Part shown: one piece after another, positions 1-10,283 of the stretch
Layout: every line of letters begins with the position of its first letter
Numbering within the stretch: the first letter of the stretch is position 1
Source: Lingula anatina
Taxonomy: Eukaryota; Brachiopoda; Lingulata; Lingulida; Lingulidae
Direction of reading: 5' to 3'
DNA length: 27,599 bases
Assembly: GCF_001039355.2 (NCBI RefSeq)
Contig: NW_019775739.1
Span: forward strand, 203,549 to 231,147
Position numbers and translations under genes: made by a program
The notes under the pieces: model-generated
Databases searched by the model: none
Told to the model about the DNA's origin: nothing
Seen by the model: only the letters and a program-made list of their open reading frames with translations

Positions 1-779
1 TTACTATAAGTAACTGGCTCGCGCTGCCAGAAATTACGCGGCGGGATATTCAGTGCACAGACCGTGATCATAAGACATGCCGCAAATAGAAAATAGAATT
101 TAGAAAATAGACATTGCATGTGAACGAAGCCTTAAGGCGGTTCGATATTTTATGTAAGGTTTTATTTCACAAAATAGATTTTTCCATTTCTTTTATATCA
201 AATGCATATTTTAGTATTAGTGTAATACGAAAAAAAAAACACTTTTTGAGCAAGAGAAATGGAACCCATCTAGTTAATGTATACACCCATATTGATTTAA
301 TTAACTAAAAGTAAGATTGCTGATGTGAAGGAAGCTGACATTAAATAAAAGTAGCAAATTGGAAATGGACCTGTGTATGCTTCTCATTGTCACGAAATTG
401 TATTTGAAATGAATTGCAGTAGGCGAGATGCGTTCGGCGCACCCAGAAAATAAACACTGCTAAAACAATCTCACATTTCACAGGCGACTTTACAAAGCAA
501 CGACATTTGGTACAGATTGTACAGTGTACGTGTATTATCACTTCAACGCCTAGCCCATATAATTATCAGGAATATACGTGTTATGACAAATAAACGGAGA
601 CAATAAGGAATGGTTATGTTTGACTGAATAAGTAGCAGTCCATCGTTATTTGACCAACACGTTGACATAACGGTTGCTCTATCCATGGCTAAACAATCGG
701 GGGTTGATCTCCCAAGCCGAAAGTACGTTGAGTACGTAGGTTAGTCATGACAATGAATAAGACAAGCCAATATGGGAGC
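1..779. other. Downstream flank of the lectin gene, no gene seen
   Basis: Only short frames without recognisable domains are present. The stretch from about 260 to 760 is an old repeat with relatives at about 4620-4735 and 5310-5630 on the same strand, and a short inverted match near 6185-6243. The 3' untranslated region of the lectin gene must lie here, but I see no convincing AATAAA signal on the minus strand close to its stop. Confidence 0.6.
260..760 (+). repeat. Diverged dispersed repeat, copy A
   Basis: Matching blocks occur in the same order here and around 4620-5630. Examples are the block around ATGTGAAGGAAGCTGACATT (about 322-341), the block around GAGATGCGTTCGGCGCA (about 424-440) and the block around ATCCATGGCTA (about 681-691). 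The end near 718-736 also matches the reverse strand at about 6205-6235. The element class is not recognisable and no open reading frame of note is carried. Confidence 0.6.
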
Positions 780-2752
780 CTACAAGTCTTTCCAGTGAAA
801 TGTCAAGGCGTTCAGATAACTGCTGTATCTTCCAGACACGTACATCAGGGGTTGCCCTCCGTGCTCCACGTCCCACAATGTCGTGTTCTGCATTCCATAT
901 GGACCGTAGGTGTGTTTGTTCGTGGTGAAGTACAGCTGACCAACATACTCTGACCCTTGATCCATACCGATGCGAATCCTGGTTTAAAGAAAAAAAGAAT
1001 ACAACCATATTTGGCAATGAAGGGTACCGGAGAAGAAAGGATTATACTGGAAGTGCGCGTCATATGACGTCGAGTGGTGTAAGACGTGAAGCTGCTTGGT
1101 CAAGCAGACGGGAGTAGAGACGCGAGTGCTAAGTTGAAGCGGATTATCTGACGGCATGATAAGATAATATTTTTGTCATTCGGCATTTTGAGCAGAGAAT
1201 ACTTGTAGAAATACGGGGTATATGATATGTAAACGTGTCACGAAGCTTGAAGGTGCACAATTGTGCTTAATTTCGGTCCACCGACAGCGCGACAAAGAAC
1301 GTCACGGGGAAAAATCACGCCAGGCTGTAAATCGTCGGCATGTGCAATTTTTGCATGTATGCAATCTGATATGCCCATAACTAACCATTGTTTGGTATTT
1401 ATGGTAAGCGCTGCAGTTATGTTTTATGGTTCTTAAAGGACCTTGCTTTAACCAGGATGTTTATTGAGTTTGATAACGTCGAAAGTATGATCTTTCATAT
1501 GCACACAAACTGTATTAATTCTTAATCTAAATATGTAACAGCAGAGTGCGTATAACTGCGACTCTCTTAATGGTAAAGCACAATGCTTACTTGTGTATGT
1601 ACTCGTCTGTGTTTAATACCAATGTTTCAGCATTTCCACCTAGTCCTCCAGCGAAGGTCCCTTCCGTATTGTCGCCATAGATGAACTGGATTCTGAAACA
1701 TGTTATTTACTGATGTGGTTTATAATACATACAGGTATTGTGATATTAATGGTAAGGTAAGCTAGGTCTGACCCAATGAATAATAAACCAATAAACCAAT
1801 GAATGCATCCACATTTTTAAATATTAAAATATTTTGTAGGAGCGGATAATGCAAATTAAGTTGACGATGGTGTCTAAGAGAAGAATAAAGAGAAAAATGA
1901 AGAAATGTTTTTGTAAAAACGCTGCAATTTTCATGGGACAAGTTCTTATGCAACATATAACGACTGCTGTTCATGAGGCACTCATAATGGTCACTTACCC
2001 GTCGATTATACCTCCGTGCCGTATTAAAATACTTGAAATGGGGCCATACAGAGATGGTCCAAAATCACTGAACCAATCTCCCGAGGAGCCACCGTAAGGG
2101 CCCAAAGCCTTTGAAGAGTCCTCAAGCACTGTTTTAAATTAAACATCATTTGATATAAATATAATGAGGGAAACGGGACTTATTTAAAAATGAAACAAAT
2201 TTCATTTATAACATACCCATCTTCATGGCCGCCTAATTTCGAAATGATTGGAATATCTGTCCAAAGAAAAAGCTGTATTGGAATAAATAAAATCGTTTTT
2301 ATAGTATAAGATAAAAGTAAATGAAATGAAATGAAATGAAACAGAATAAAATAAATGTTCAGCGGTCGATAAAAGATATTTACCAAAAAAAAAAAAAAAA
2401 ACAAAAACAAAACAAATGTGCACACTGAAAACTGCGCCAGTATATACAGACCTAGCGAAGTCCATGCAGAGTTAACCCCGGGTACTTCTCCTTGTCCAGT
2501 GATGTTACTGAGTAATTCGCAGTCCCTTAAAAAACTTTCATAATTGGCCGCCAAGCACCCTGCGGTTCCCAAACATCTAGAACCGCACTCGGAGAGGGAG
2601 CGAAGTTTTACCGTGCCCAGCGACCAACCATCTTGACGAAATCTCTCTTCAATCGTGAAAAATCCGATTTCTTCTTGGCGCGAGGTAGAGGCCGTGTATA
2701 CACGAACAAAAACAAGTAAAATCTCAAAACACAGGGACGTTTTCGAAGTCAT
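780..2752 (-). CDS. Secreted PAN/apple plus jacalin-like lectin protein
   Basis: Four exons on the minus strand join in frame: 2752-2452, 2128-1999, 1692-1591 and 978-780, with GT-AG borders, giving about 243 residues. The start at 2752 is followed by a hydrophobic stretch (about residues 7-21) that looks like a secretion signal. Residues 30-100 resemble a PAN/apple module, with cysteines at 56, 60, 66 and 78 in the usual spacing and an NIT glycosylation site at 83. Residues 108-243 form a jacalin-type beta-prism domain: GPYGG near the start, GPISSILIRHG, then IQFIYGD, a glycine-rich GGLGGNAE turn, TNKHTYGPYG, and the closing strand SGRYSSYLNALTFHW. Jacalin-like domains usually bind sugars, so a secreted mucosal or immune lectin is the likely role (inference). 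All exons are open, so the gene appears intact. A 40-nt exon-like piece at 2217-2256 is not needed for the frame and is listed separately. Sugar specificity cannot be read from the sequence. Confidence 0.85.
1021..1456 (+). repeat. Dispersed repeat in the last lectin intron, copy 1
   Basis: This intronic segment matches 22813-23183 on the same strand over most of its length, for example the block GACGTCGAGTGGTGTAAGAC (about 1068-1087) and the shared TTAAAGGACCTTGCTT near the end. Copy 1 has roughly 75 extra bases at about 1255-1330. No coding potential is seen, and the family is unidentified. Confidence 0.75.
2217..2256 (-). other. Possible cassette or cryptic exon of the lectin gene
   Basis: This 40-nt piece in the first intron has a pyrimidine-rich acceptor ending in ACAG and a strong donor (GTATGT). 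Read in the frame left by exon 1 it encodes IPIISKLGGHEDG, which resembles the entry strand of a jacalin domain. Its length is not a multiple of three, and including it would put the next exon out of frame. The direct join of exon 1 to exon 2128-1999 is in frame. It may be a decoy, a poison exon or a relic. Confidence 0.35.
2321..2340 (+). repeat. ATGAA microsatellite
   Basis: Four ATGAA units stand in tandem within the first intron of the lectin gene, a short distance from a run of A at 2385-2401. On the coding strand of the gene the latter is a poly-T run. Confidence 0.9.
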
Positions 2753-3218
2753 TCCGTCGAGTGATTAAATACAACGAGAAATGGTTTTTAAAATGACTTT
2801 GTTCATTCTCACCTCAAACACCATTATTCTGGATCAATGGTTTTGTTTTAGTCAGACAAAAAGAAGGAAGGAACAATTCGTTTAGGTTCAAAGAACGATT
2901 GATCAGATCAGGATAACTGTAACAGCACTTAATTGGTAGTTTAACAACACAGTATTATCTTACAAGCCAATGACCAAGATAAATTTGCATTGCAAATATA
3001 GTCACAGAACAAGGGAGAAACTCGCAATTTAAGGCCCCATTCCCACTGACACCATTGGTCTAGGTGGATCGACCCAAATTTGCGGGCAAAGAGCAGTCAG
3101 CTCGACTGAATGGCAAATTGCAATTTTCTCCATTTGGAAAAATATGTAAATTGACACGTAGAATATGATACAATGGGTGCATTTGTACGGAGTACTTCGG
3201 TCCCAAGGAAGCGCGGTA
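2753..3218. other. Intergenic stretch upstream of the lectin gene
   Basis: This is the presumed 5' flank and promoter side of the minus-strand lectin gene. I see only short frames with no domain, and no clear core promoter. It ends at the TA target site (3217-3218) of the Tc1-type transposon. Confidence 0.5.
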
Positions 3219-3251
3219 CCTACACACACTGGACAAAAGAAGTGTCACCCC
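3219..3251 (+). repeat. Left terminal inverted repeat of the Tc1-type element
   Basis: Thirty-three bases that are the exact reverse complement of 4579-4611. The preceding TA is the target site. Confidence 0.95.
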
Positions 3252-3404
3252 CTAACTCAGAGTAATGAAAGTAGGCAGATCTTGGGTACTTATAATGCCT
3301 GGTCTACTTATAATGTGACTAATGAGTATAAAACCGCTATACCATGGAATTGTATTGTTGGTCTTGAACATGTACAGCAAATGTTATTCCTGTCTTCCTC
3401 CAGT

Positions 3405-4435
3405 ATGGCAAGATACAGGCAATTATCTAACGGTTATAGGTGCAAGTTATTAACCTGAAGAGGCGGAATATAAGCAATGTCAGAATATCGATACAATTGA
3501 ATTGTTCAGTCAGAACCGTGCAGAGGGTCTGGTCTCGGTATAGAAACACTGGATCAAGAGACAAATTGCCTCTGATGGGTCGTCCAAGAAAAAATACTGG
3601 CCGTGAAGACCGACGACTGATTTTGATGTCCAGGTTGTCAAAGTTCGACACTGCTTGTCAGTTGACAACACAGTGGAACAATTTCACACATAAGAATGTG
3701 TCTGTGAAAATTGCTAGGCGTCGGTTACATGCTCAGAGAGTGTACAGCAGGGTAGCAAGACTGAAACCTCTTATATCGTTACAAAACAGGCAACGTAGAG
3801 TAAACTAGGGTCAACAGGATCTGGAACTGGACAGTTCATGACAATTGGTCCTATATATTTTTTCTGATGAGTGTCGCTTTGGTCTGACCTCTGATGACAG
3901 ACGGGTACTATGCTGGCAAACTGCTGGTAAAGCATTTGAACCACATGCACTGAATTTTCGAACCCGGAGCAGCATATTCATCATGTCGTGGGGCTGCATC
4001 AGCATCCATGGCTTGGGCGAATTGATAGTGGTTAATGGAAACATGAATCACTAGAAATATATCGATGTTTTGGAGTCAGGCTTGCTACCATCTATTACTA
4101 ACATGTTTGGTGAAAGGAATTATCCATCTGTTCACCAGGATGACAATGCTCCTTGTCACAGGCCCAGAGCAGTTGATGATTGGTTTGACCAACAGGACAT
4201 TCGCAGGGTGATGTGGCCTGCCCAGAGTCCGGATACAAACATTATAGAAAATGTGTGGAATGATAAGTCAAAACTTTTTACAAATGCCCGTCTAACCAGC
4301 AGAGAAACTCTGTTATATTCAGTGTTTCATGCTTGGGCCAGCATAAGCCCTGAACGCATCAGACAATTAAATGAATCTTTGCTTCGTAGACTGGCACCTA
4401 TTATTAGGTCAAGTGGCTATGCCACTAAGTACTAA
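3405..4435 (+). pseudogene. Broken Tc1-type transposase (DD34E)
   Basis: The likely original start is the ATG at 3405 (MARYRQLS), which is in a different frame from the rest; a small indel lies before 3440. From there one frame runs to the stop at 4435, interrupted by in-frame stops at 3806-3808 (TAG), 3839-3841 (TGA) and 4052-4054 (TAG). The N-terminal part has helix-turn-helix character (SIQLNCSVRTVQRVWSRY) and a GRPRK hook between the two DNA-binding halves. The catalytic triad is visible: D in FSDECRFGL, D in HQDDNAPCH and E in NIIENVW, with exactly 34 residues between the second D and the E, the DD34E signature of Tc1 relatives. Usual length for the family is about 340 residues, which this matches. 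It cleaves at the inverted ends and pastes into TA sites in active relatives. Confidence 0.93.
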
Positions 4436-4578
4436 TTTTGGACTTGAAACTACATATTTTGGTAGAATGTATATTTTGTTCTCATTTTGTGATTTTTTGT
4501 GAAATTTGATGTTAATAAAATGTACCAGGAGCATATCATTCCACAGTCATTTATCTCCCCCATAGTATTGGCTCAGTA

Positions 4579-4611
4579 GGGGTGACACTTCTTTTGTCCA
4601 GTGTGTGTAGG
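4579..4611 (-). repeat. Right terminal inverted repeat of the Tc1-type element
   Basis: Exact reverse complement of 3219-3251, followed by TA at 4612-4613. Confidence 0.95.
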
Positions 4612-4613
4612 TA

Positions 4614-5630
4614 AATATATATACACATATTGACGGAACTAACTAAAACCAAGTTTGCTCTGGCGATGTGAAGGAAACTGACATTGATTGAAAGTCAGCT
4701 TAAACAAAGACGGGAATTGGACATGGGACAGCTTAGATTTTATGTGCTACACTACCGTTAATTGAAGATCCCACATTATGTTAACATAAATGATCTGTAC
4801 ATGTTTATACAACAACTGCACACTGATGAACTTAAATAGATCTAATATGTAATACAGCGGTGTGTAAAAGATAATCATTATAATAAAAACTGTTTCAAAA
4901 TATGATTATGTTAGTCAGAGAAATATTGGAGGTTAACTATTTCAATATTACGCTGTTGATTGAAGAGAAATTATTTTATTCTTATAATTTTGTAAGCTTT
5001 TTCAAATAGGCATATTTATATGCGTATAATACGTGTTTTTCTATCGCACAGAAAAACTTTGCTAATCTTACTATATAATGGTTTCTTAGTGGATCCAATG
5101 ATGAAAGTAAGTCTATGAACTCTGCTTTTCTCTTGGAAGCATCCACTAACCCCAGTAGGTGCCTATTCGAAGAATTATTTAACATTTGAATATCAATACA
5201 GGCATATAATATCTAACCTCATGAATTTTATTTGTGGATACGATGACAGACCATTAGTTTGCATTCGGCAAAACGAAGTCTCCCTTTCAAAAATTCAGTT
5301 CAAGAGTCTTCCATGTTTGGTAATTACAGAATTGCATTTGATATGAATTGCATTGGTTGAGATGCGTGCGGCGCAATCAGAAAACCAACACTACAAAAAC
5401 AATCCAAAATCCGACTTTTGCAAACCAACGGCATCATATACGTTTACTCTACTTCCTATCATATACGACAGATAAACAAAGGTAAAACAAAATCCAATGC
5501 AGTCCATCTTAAATTCCATCAACACTTTATGACAGCAGTCCATCTTAAATTCCATCAACACTTTATGACAGCGGCAGCCGGATCCATGGCTAGACCGACG
5601 GAAATCAACTCCCAAGTCGCGGGATTTTTG
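4614..5630 (+). repeat. Diverged dispersed repeat, copy B, interrupted
   Basis: The copy resumes directly after the Tc1-type element with a block (about 4620-4735) that matches 280-375, then continues at about 5310-5630 with blocks that match 385-735. The intervening piece of roughly 570 bases (about 4740-5310) has no counterpart in copy A, so it is either an insertion here or a deletion there. Similarity is by eye and has many substitutions and small gaps. Confidence 0.55.
5500..5571 (+). repeat. Two perfect tandem copies of a 36-base unit
   Basis: The unit begins CAGTCCATCTTAAATTCCAT and occurs at 5500-5535 and again, unchanged, at 5536-5571. Perfect identity points to a recent slippage or duplication event inside the older repeat copy B. 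Confidence 0.95.
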
Positions 5631-7230
5631 AGTGGGAAGTATAACAGAGGCGGATACAGAGATAGTTTCTGGCAGTCTTCCGAGTTATCTTTGTTAATCC
5701 ATCCTCCATTTTTGACCGCCTTCCGAGAGAAAAAATAGATACCCGTCAATGTAAACTTGAAAATCTGACCGTCTTTCGGAAGACCCAGAAGACGGTCTCA
5801 ATCTGCCCCCTGTATAGTACGGCATTTGCTCTTTATTCTTACATTTTAACAGACAAAAAAAGACAAGTGTGCACTCTAAATCATAGGTGCACCGAATAGC
5901 CATACATCGTCCCAAATGTTCCCATAAAAATGACACCGGTTTCGAGCTACTAAATCGAATGCACCGATTAAATTGTCCATTTACAGGTTTTATAAAAGAA
6001 TCTGTTGATGTACATTGCGAAGGTCGCGTCAAGTATCTGTAATTTCGCACCATGAAATCGTGTTCCGGGTCGTCAATTCGGCGTTCGCGATCACAAATCG
6101 ACGGTTTGAGATCTCGAATAGCAATTTCGTTTATGAGGTCTGACTGAGCGAGTTTTCTGGACACGAAATAAGTGTAGTGTGTGTACATGTCAGAACTACC
6201 TACTTATAATCAACGTACTTTCGGCTTTGGGGGTTCAATCACCATTTAAACAGTGAATGCATTTTGTTTTTCTCTAGTTGTCTATTAAATTAGGAGTGAT
6301 ATAGATTTTCCAGAATATTATAGTTTCAGTAAAGGATGAGACCCCAGCACACCCAATTTCACGGAGAAGTACGACATATTTGGCGTGCATTTTTCTTGTG
6401 TAAGATTTCTATGTGTACACCAATTACCTTAGGCCTTATATTTCAATGTAGCAACGCCACTTTAGCTGAACCATGTACCTGTAGGGCCCGTTATAATTGC
6501 CTATATGAATACATTCTATCCAATGGTAAATATCAACTTTCAGGATAGACAACTCTCCGCAATTATTGTTATCGTCGTTGCTCTTTGTATTCGGATATTA
6601 CTTCTTCGTTGCTTACCAGACGAACAAAAGTTCTTCACATTTTCATAACAACATTGACGGCAACATCAGACATGTGCGCTAACTCTTTGAGACAAGCCTT
6701 AAGATCAGGTCATGTATTACCTCAGCTTAGCTGAAATCATACCTCTACCATAAAGTTCGGTATGTGTATTATACAGTTAACAGCTGATGTATTTTCATCA
6801 CATCTTTTCTCGATGGTTATTTTAGGTAATGCTTTTCGAGCATCAGTACTATGTTATACCTGTGTAGCTTAATTATGCCAAATAAAGAAAAAATTTAATG
6901 TTATGCTGTTTAAAGAAAAATTGATGTTGGAGCTAGTGCACTTGTAGAATAAAGAGAGACAAGATATGATGATGTCTTATGTTTGAAACTGGAGTTAAGA
7001 AAGGGAGCATCTAGACGACTAAATTGGATATTTTAATAAATGATGGACAACGTGGAAATCGTTTTATTGAAACGCCTACCAAACAATGATTTTGAAGTGT
7101 ATAATACAGTCATAGATACCGCAGTGAATATTTTGTTACATTTAGCGATAAACCTGTAACAAAATACGGAGGTCCGGGTGAGACCAACGCACCCTTTCTT
7201 CTATTTAAGACGCAGACGTAACGATGCACT
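5631..7230. other. Intergenic stretch with no supported gene
   Basis: It holds a 164-codon minus-strand frame (6188-5694) with no recognisable domain and no splice or context support, a small hairpin at 5767-5797 (GACCGTCTT and its complement), and an inverted match of 6185-6243 to 695-750. The rest is AT-rich DNA up to a candidate promoter near 7202. Confidence 0.5.
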
Positions 7231-7285
7231 TTATCCACTGCAGAAACTACGCACTGACTCCATCACGCGCACGAACGTCTGCAAG
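7202..7285 (+). promoter_or_regulatory. Candidate promoter and non-coding first exon of SLC22-like gene 1
   Basis: A TATA-like TATTTAAG at 7202-7209 lies about 75 bases upstream of a strong splice donor, GCAAG followed by GTAAGT at 7286. The start codon of gene 1 at 10284 is closely preceded by a splice acceptor (TCTCTACGCAG ending at 10264), so an upstream untranslated exon is needed, and this is the best candidate I see. It would imply an intron of about 3 kb. Transcript evidence is lacking. Confidence 0.35.
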
Positions 7286-10264
7286 GTAAGTTAGTACTAC
7301 AGTGTATTTTGGAATTTTATCGAAAGAGTTTAAAGTAAATTAATCAATTTATTCATACAGTTGTAAATTAATATTTCTAGCTTTTACTTATTATAGTTTT
7401 ATATCGGTAATTCATAAATCCTTCCAAATGGTATGTAAACGGCTTCTTTTATTGGCAGTAAATTCTCTAAGACATTTCAAGTCATATGGTCTAACATGAA
7501 CATCATTTAAATGTGCATTAACGGTCAACGGCAGAGCAATTAAGCTCAATATATCTTTCTACGTCTTGGTTGAAGGCTTCCGAGTTATACTTTTAAAAAA
7601 GTGCACACACTTTTTAGTAGTAACCTGTCCATTTTCCATTTCCGAAAGTTCTTGTATAGTTTAGCGGTCCATATTTGTCAATTCATTTTACTATTACGGG
7701 AATACAGTCAGAACTGTTAAGTGGTATTTGTAGTATATGTCACACGTACAGTATATTCGTCTGCTGCTATTTGTACAAGGAGCTAGTGCCCTCATTTTTA
7801 GAATTTATAGAAACAATCTCTTGGCGTTGTTCGTATTGAGATCTTTCATGTCTTCACCATGGTAGCACTTTGACGCCGGTTAAACTGTTTAAACGCTATT
7901 TACCTAACCGGCTGTCTAACTGCTCTTTATACAACACAATTACAAATGTCGTTTAGATTGGTGTTTAGGTAATTTATCCACAAAGCAATTATTTGTGTGT
8001 CCGTCAAATTCATATTCCTTGATAATATGACATGGTTTGAACATTTTTTCTATCAACGTGGTAAGTTGACCAGCCGCCTCTTTATGACCTTGACCGTTAC
8101 TGTCATAGTGAATACTGCCAAGCAACCAAGGTAGTCCCTTCAAAAACGCCAAGTCAACGACTAAAATACATTTGGCACACTTAGTGCGGTTAACTGCCTT
8201 CAATTTTCATTAATTTATACTTCTTTAAGCAAAACCTATAAACAGAAATTACACTCACAAAAACGTCCTTCGTAATACTTGACCCAAGGTCTATTTACAG
8301 AGTGCATTGAAGAAAGCTAACCACGTGTTAGGAGAAAAATAAACCGCAAACTTTTAAGCAAAGACCCATCACCAAGAACACTATTCATACAAATGGCACA
8401 ATACTTTGGTACCCCTGTAGCTTATGATAGTATATGTTTGATGTGAAAATCATCCTCGTCTTTATTTTAGAGAGACCGTAGCGAGTTATCCATATTAGAA
8501 AGAGCAAATGACGTAAGTGTTAGAACATTTTATCTAAGGGAGCTTATGTATTTAACACGTTTTCTGTTTGTAAAAAATCAAAAATATTAGCCATTCTAAC
8601 TAGATACTGTTTTAAACAAAGCATTTACATTTACATTCCTTAAATGGCGACCAAAGAACATTGCTGCAAAGATTAAAGAACAAACGTATCGCGATATTTT
8701 TCTTTTTATTGGCAGTAAATTCTCTAAGACTACGATTTCATGCATATGTTGCTATGACTATATGTACACAAAGGTAAGCCATATGGTAGGTAATGACATG
8801 ATACACTGTTATTTATATCCTGATCGTTTGCAAAACACTTGAATTTAAAATGATGGTCACTAAAATGTGTGACATGCATATGGCGTGGATCTAGGTGCTG
8901 AATTAACTTCCCCACTTTGGTGTCCATTGCAAGGGAAATATTGAAAAGATCATAGCGATGGTTAATAGTTTAGTTTTAACACTACACTACTAACACTGCA
9001 CTGAGCTACATGTGCGCTTATATATGTAACCTGTTCAGAACCTAGTGGATAGCAGCTTTTCAACATTGCTGAGGGGGAAGGGGGATTTTGAGATAGTTGT
9101 TAGGTCATTCCACGAAACCATCAGTTACGCACAAACATTTCGCGCACTTTTTGCATATTTTTGACTCGCTCTGTTCTTTTCGCTGTTTTGCACTTAAGAA
9201 CTCTCCAACCAAGAAATTAACCAACAGAAATAAAATGATATTAAACAGTTATGCAAATATTGCACAAAATGTAAGCATTTCCATAACAGAAATGCTCACC
9301 TTTTGACCCTGTTACAGTAACTGCGTTCACCCTTGTACATGTGGAGCGTGAAAATATGCATTACTTTTATTGCTGCATTAATAAGCTGATTCCGGATAAG
9401 AGACGTTAAAGTGGTGTCTCTGAAGTACCACTTGTCTCACTTCTTGGGTATAGGTATTAAACAACAGAACGAAAACACTTATAAAAAACCTGGTCATTTT
9501 AAACACTTTCTATAGTAAAGTCCATGTTTGAAAGCTAAGGGTATCTTATGTAACAGAAAGATATGGTGGCAATTCGGCTTTGTTACTGTTACTGTTTTAT
9601 TAATATTTGGTAGATGTTTTCGTAATGCTTGTTTTGACTGATTTTAAGGTTATATCAACAAATCTGATACGCAATTTTAAAAGTGTTTATATACATATTA
9701 CACGTCTTCTAAGCAGTCATTTACTCAGACGTACAAAAACGTGCTTAATGGAAAGAAACTGTACATGTGGGCCTAGTGGTTACTAAAAGCGTTATGGCTT
9801 TCCGTCAGTCGGTCCAAAAACATAATTATTTTTAATAGCAATAATAAGGAGAAATGAATAAAATTAATGTTCCAGAGAAACCTTCAAGAGCACTTTCAAG
9901 AGGTTCACACGTTGTTATTATTTCATCATTTTCAATCATACGGGGTTCCTGTTCATGTTCCTTTCTGGAAGATTCAACAAGCTTTTCTCTTTAGACAGTA
10001 AATGAATACTGCCCCTCTGACATCATCAGCTGCCCACATTTCACCCATAATTTCGGCTATTTTTGCTTGTTTTCCTCAAAGTATATTCATCCAAGAACAT
10101 TTGGCGTTTTTTAGTTAAAATATTCACATAACACCTGACCACAAGTCATTAGGAAGCTGCACTAATGGGTTTGTTTTCAGCCATAGTATACACTGCCCAT
10201 GACCTTAACCGCACCATCCAGTATTTACTTATTTGACTCTTCCAGCATCGTTGTCTCTACGCAG
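7286..10264 (+). other. Probable first intron of SLC22-like gene 1, no other gene seen
   Basis: About 3 kb without any recognisable coding sequence. An 87-codon minus-strand frame at 8203-7940 shows no domain. Two direct repeats of about 29 bases (near 7443-7473 and 8701-8730, sharing TTATTGGCAGTAAATTCTCT) are the only structure I noticed. If the candidate first exon is wrong, this is intergenic. Confidence 0.4.
7443..8730 (+). repeat. Pair of short direct repeats of about 29 bases
   Basis: The two copies lie at about 7443-7473 and 8701-8730 and share TTATTGGCAGTAAATTCTCT. They differ at one T-run length. They could be remnants of a mobile element or of a duplication; nothing recognisable lies between. 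Confidence 0.6.
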
Positions 10265-10283
10265 GCTTAGGTGACAAAAGACA

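Larger units (their letters stand above)
3219..4611 (+). mobile_element. Tc1/mariner-type DNA transposon, decayed
   Basis: Perfect 33-base inverted ends lie at 3219-3251 and 4579-4611, beginning CCTACACACACTGGACAAAA and read inward. A TA stands on each side (3217-3218 and 4612-4613), the expected target-site duplication of this superfamily. The 1393-bp length and the single transposase gene fit a Tc1-type element. The transposase is broken by three stops and a frameshift, so this copy cannot move by itself. The ends are identical to each other and could still be recognised by an enzyme supplied from elsewhere. It sits inside or beside an older repeat (copy B begins right after it). Confidence 0.95.

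Noticed and set aside
745-1063. Several overlapping frames on both strands across the last lectin exon
   Set aside because: They are shadows of the real exon 780-978, whose own frame shows the jacalin closing strand; part of the region is intronic repeat.
4982-5185. Minus-strand frame of 67 codons with helical-looking sequence
   Set aside because: It sits in the extra piece inside repeat copy B; no family recognised and no start or splice context.
5694-6188. Minus-strand open frame of 164 codons
   Set aside because: No recognisable domain, no membrane or signal pattern, no splice partners found, and it overlaps repeat-like DNA. Length alone is not convincing in a window this large.
7940-8203. 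Minus-strand frame of 87 codons
   Set aside because: No domain recognised and it lies in the presumed first intron of gene 1. It could be real, but nothing beyond length supports it.
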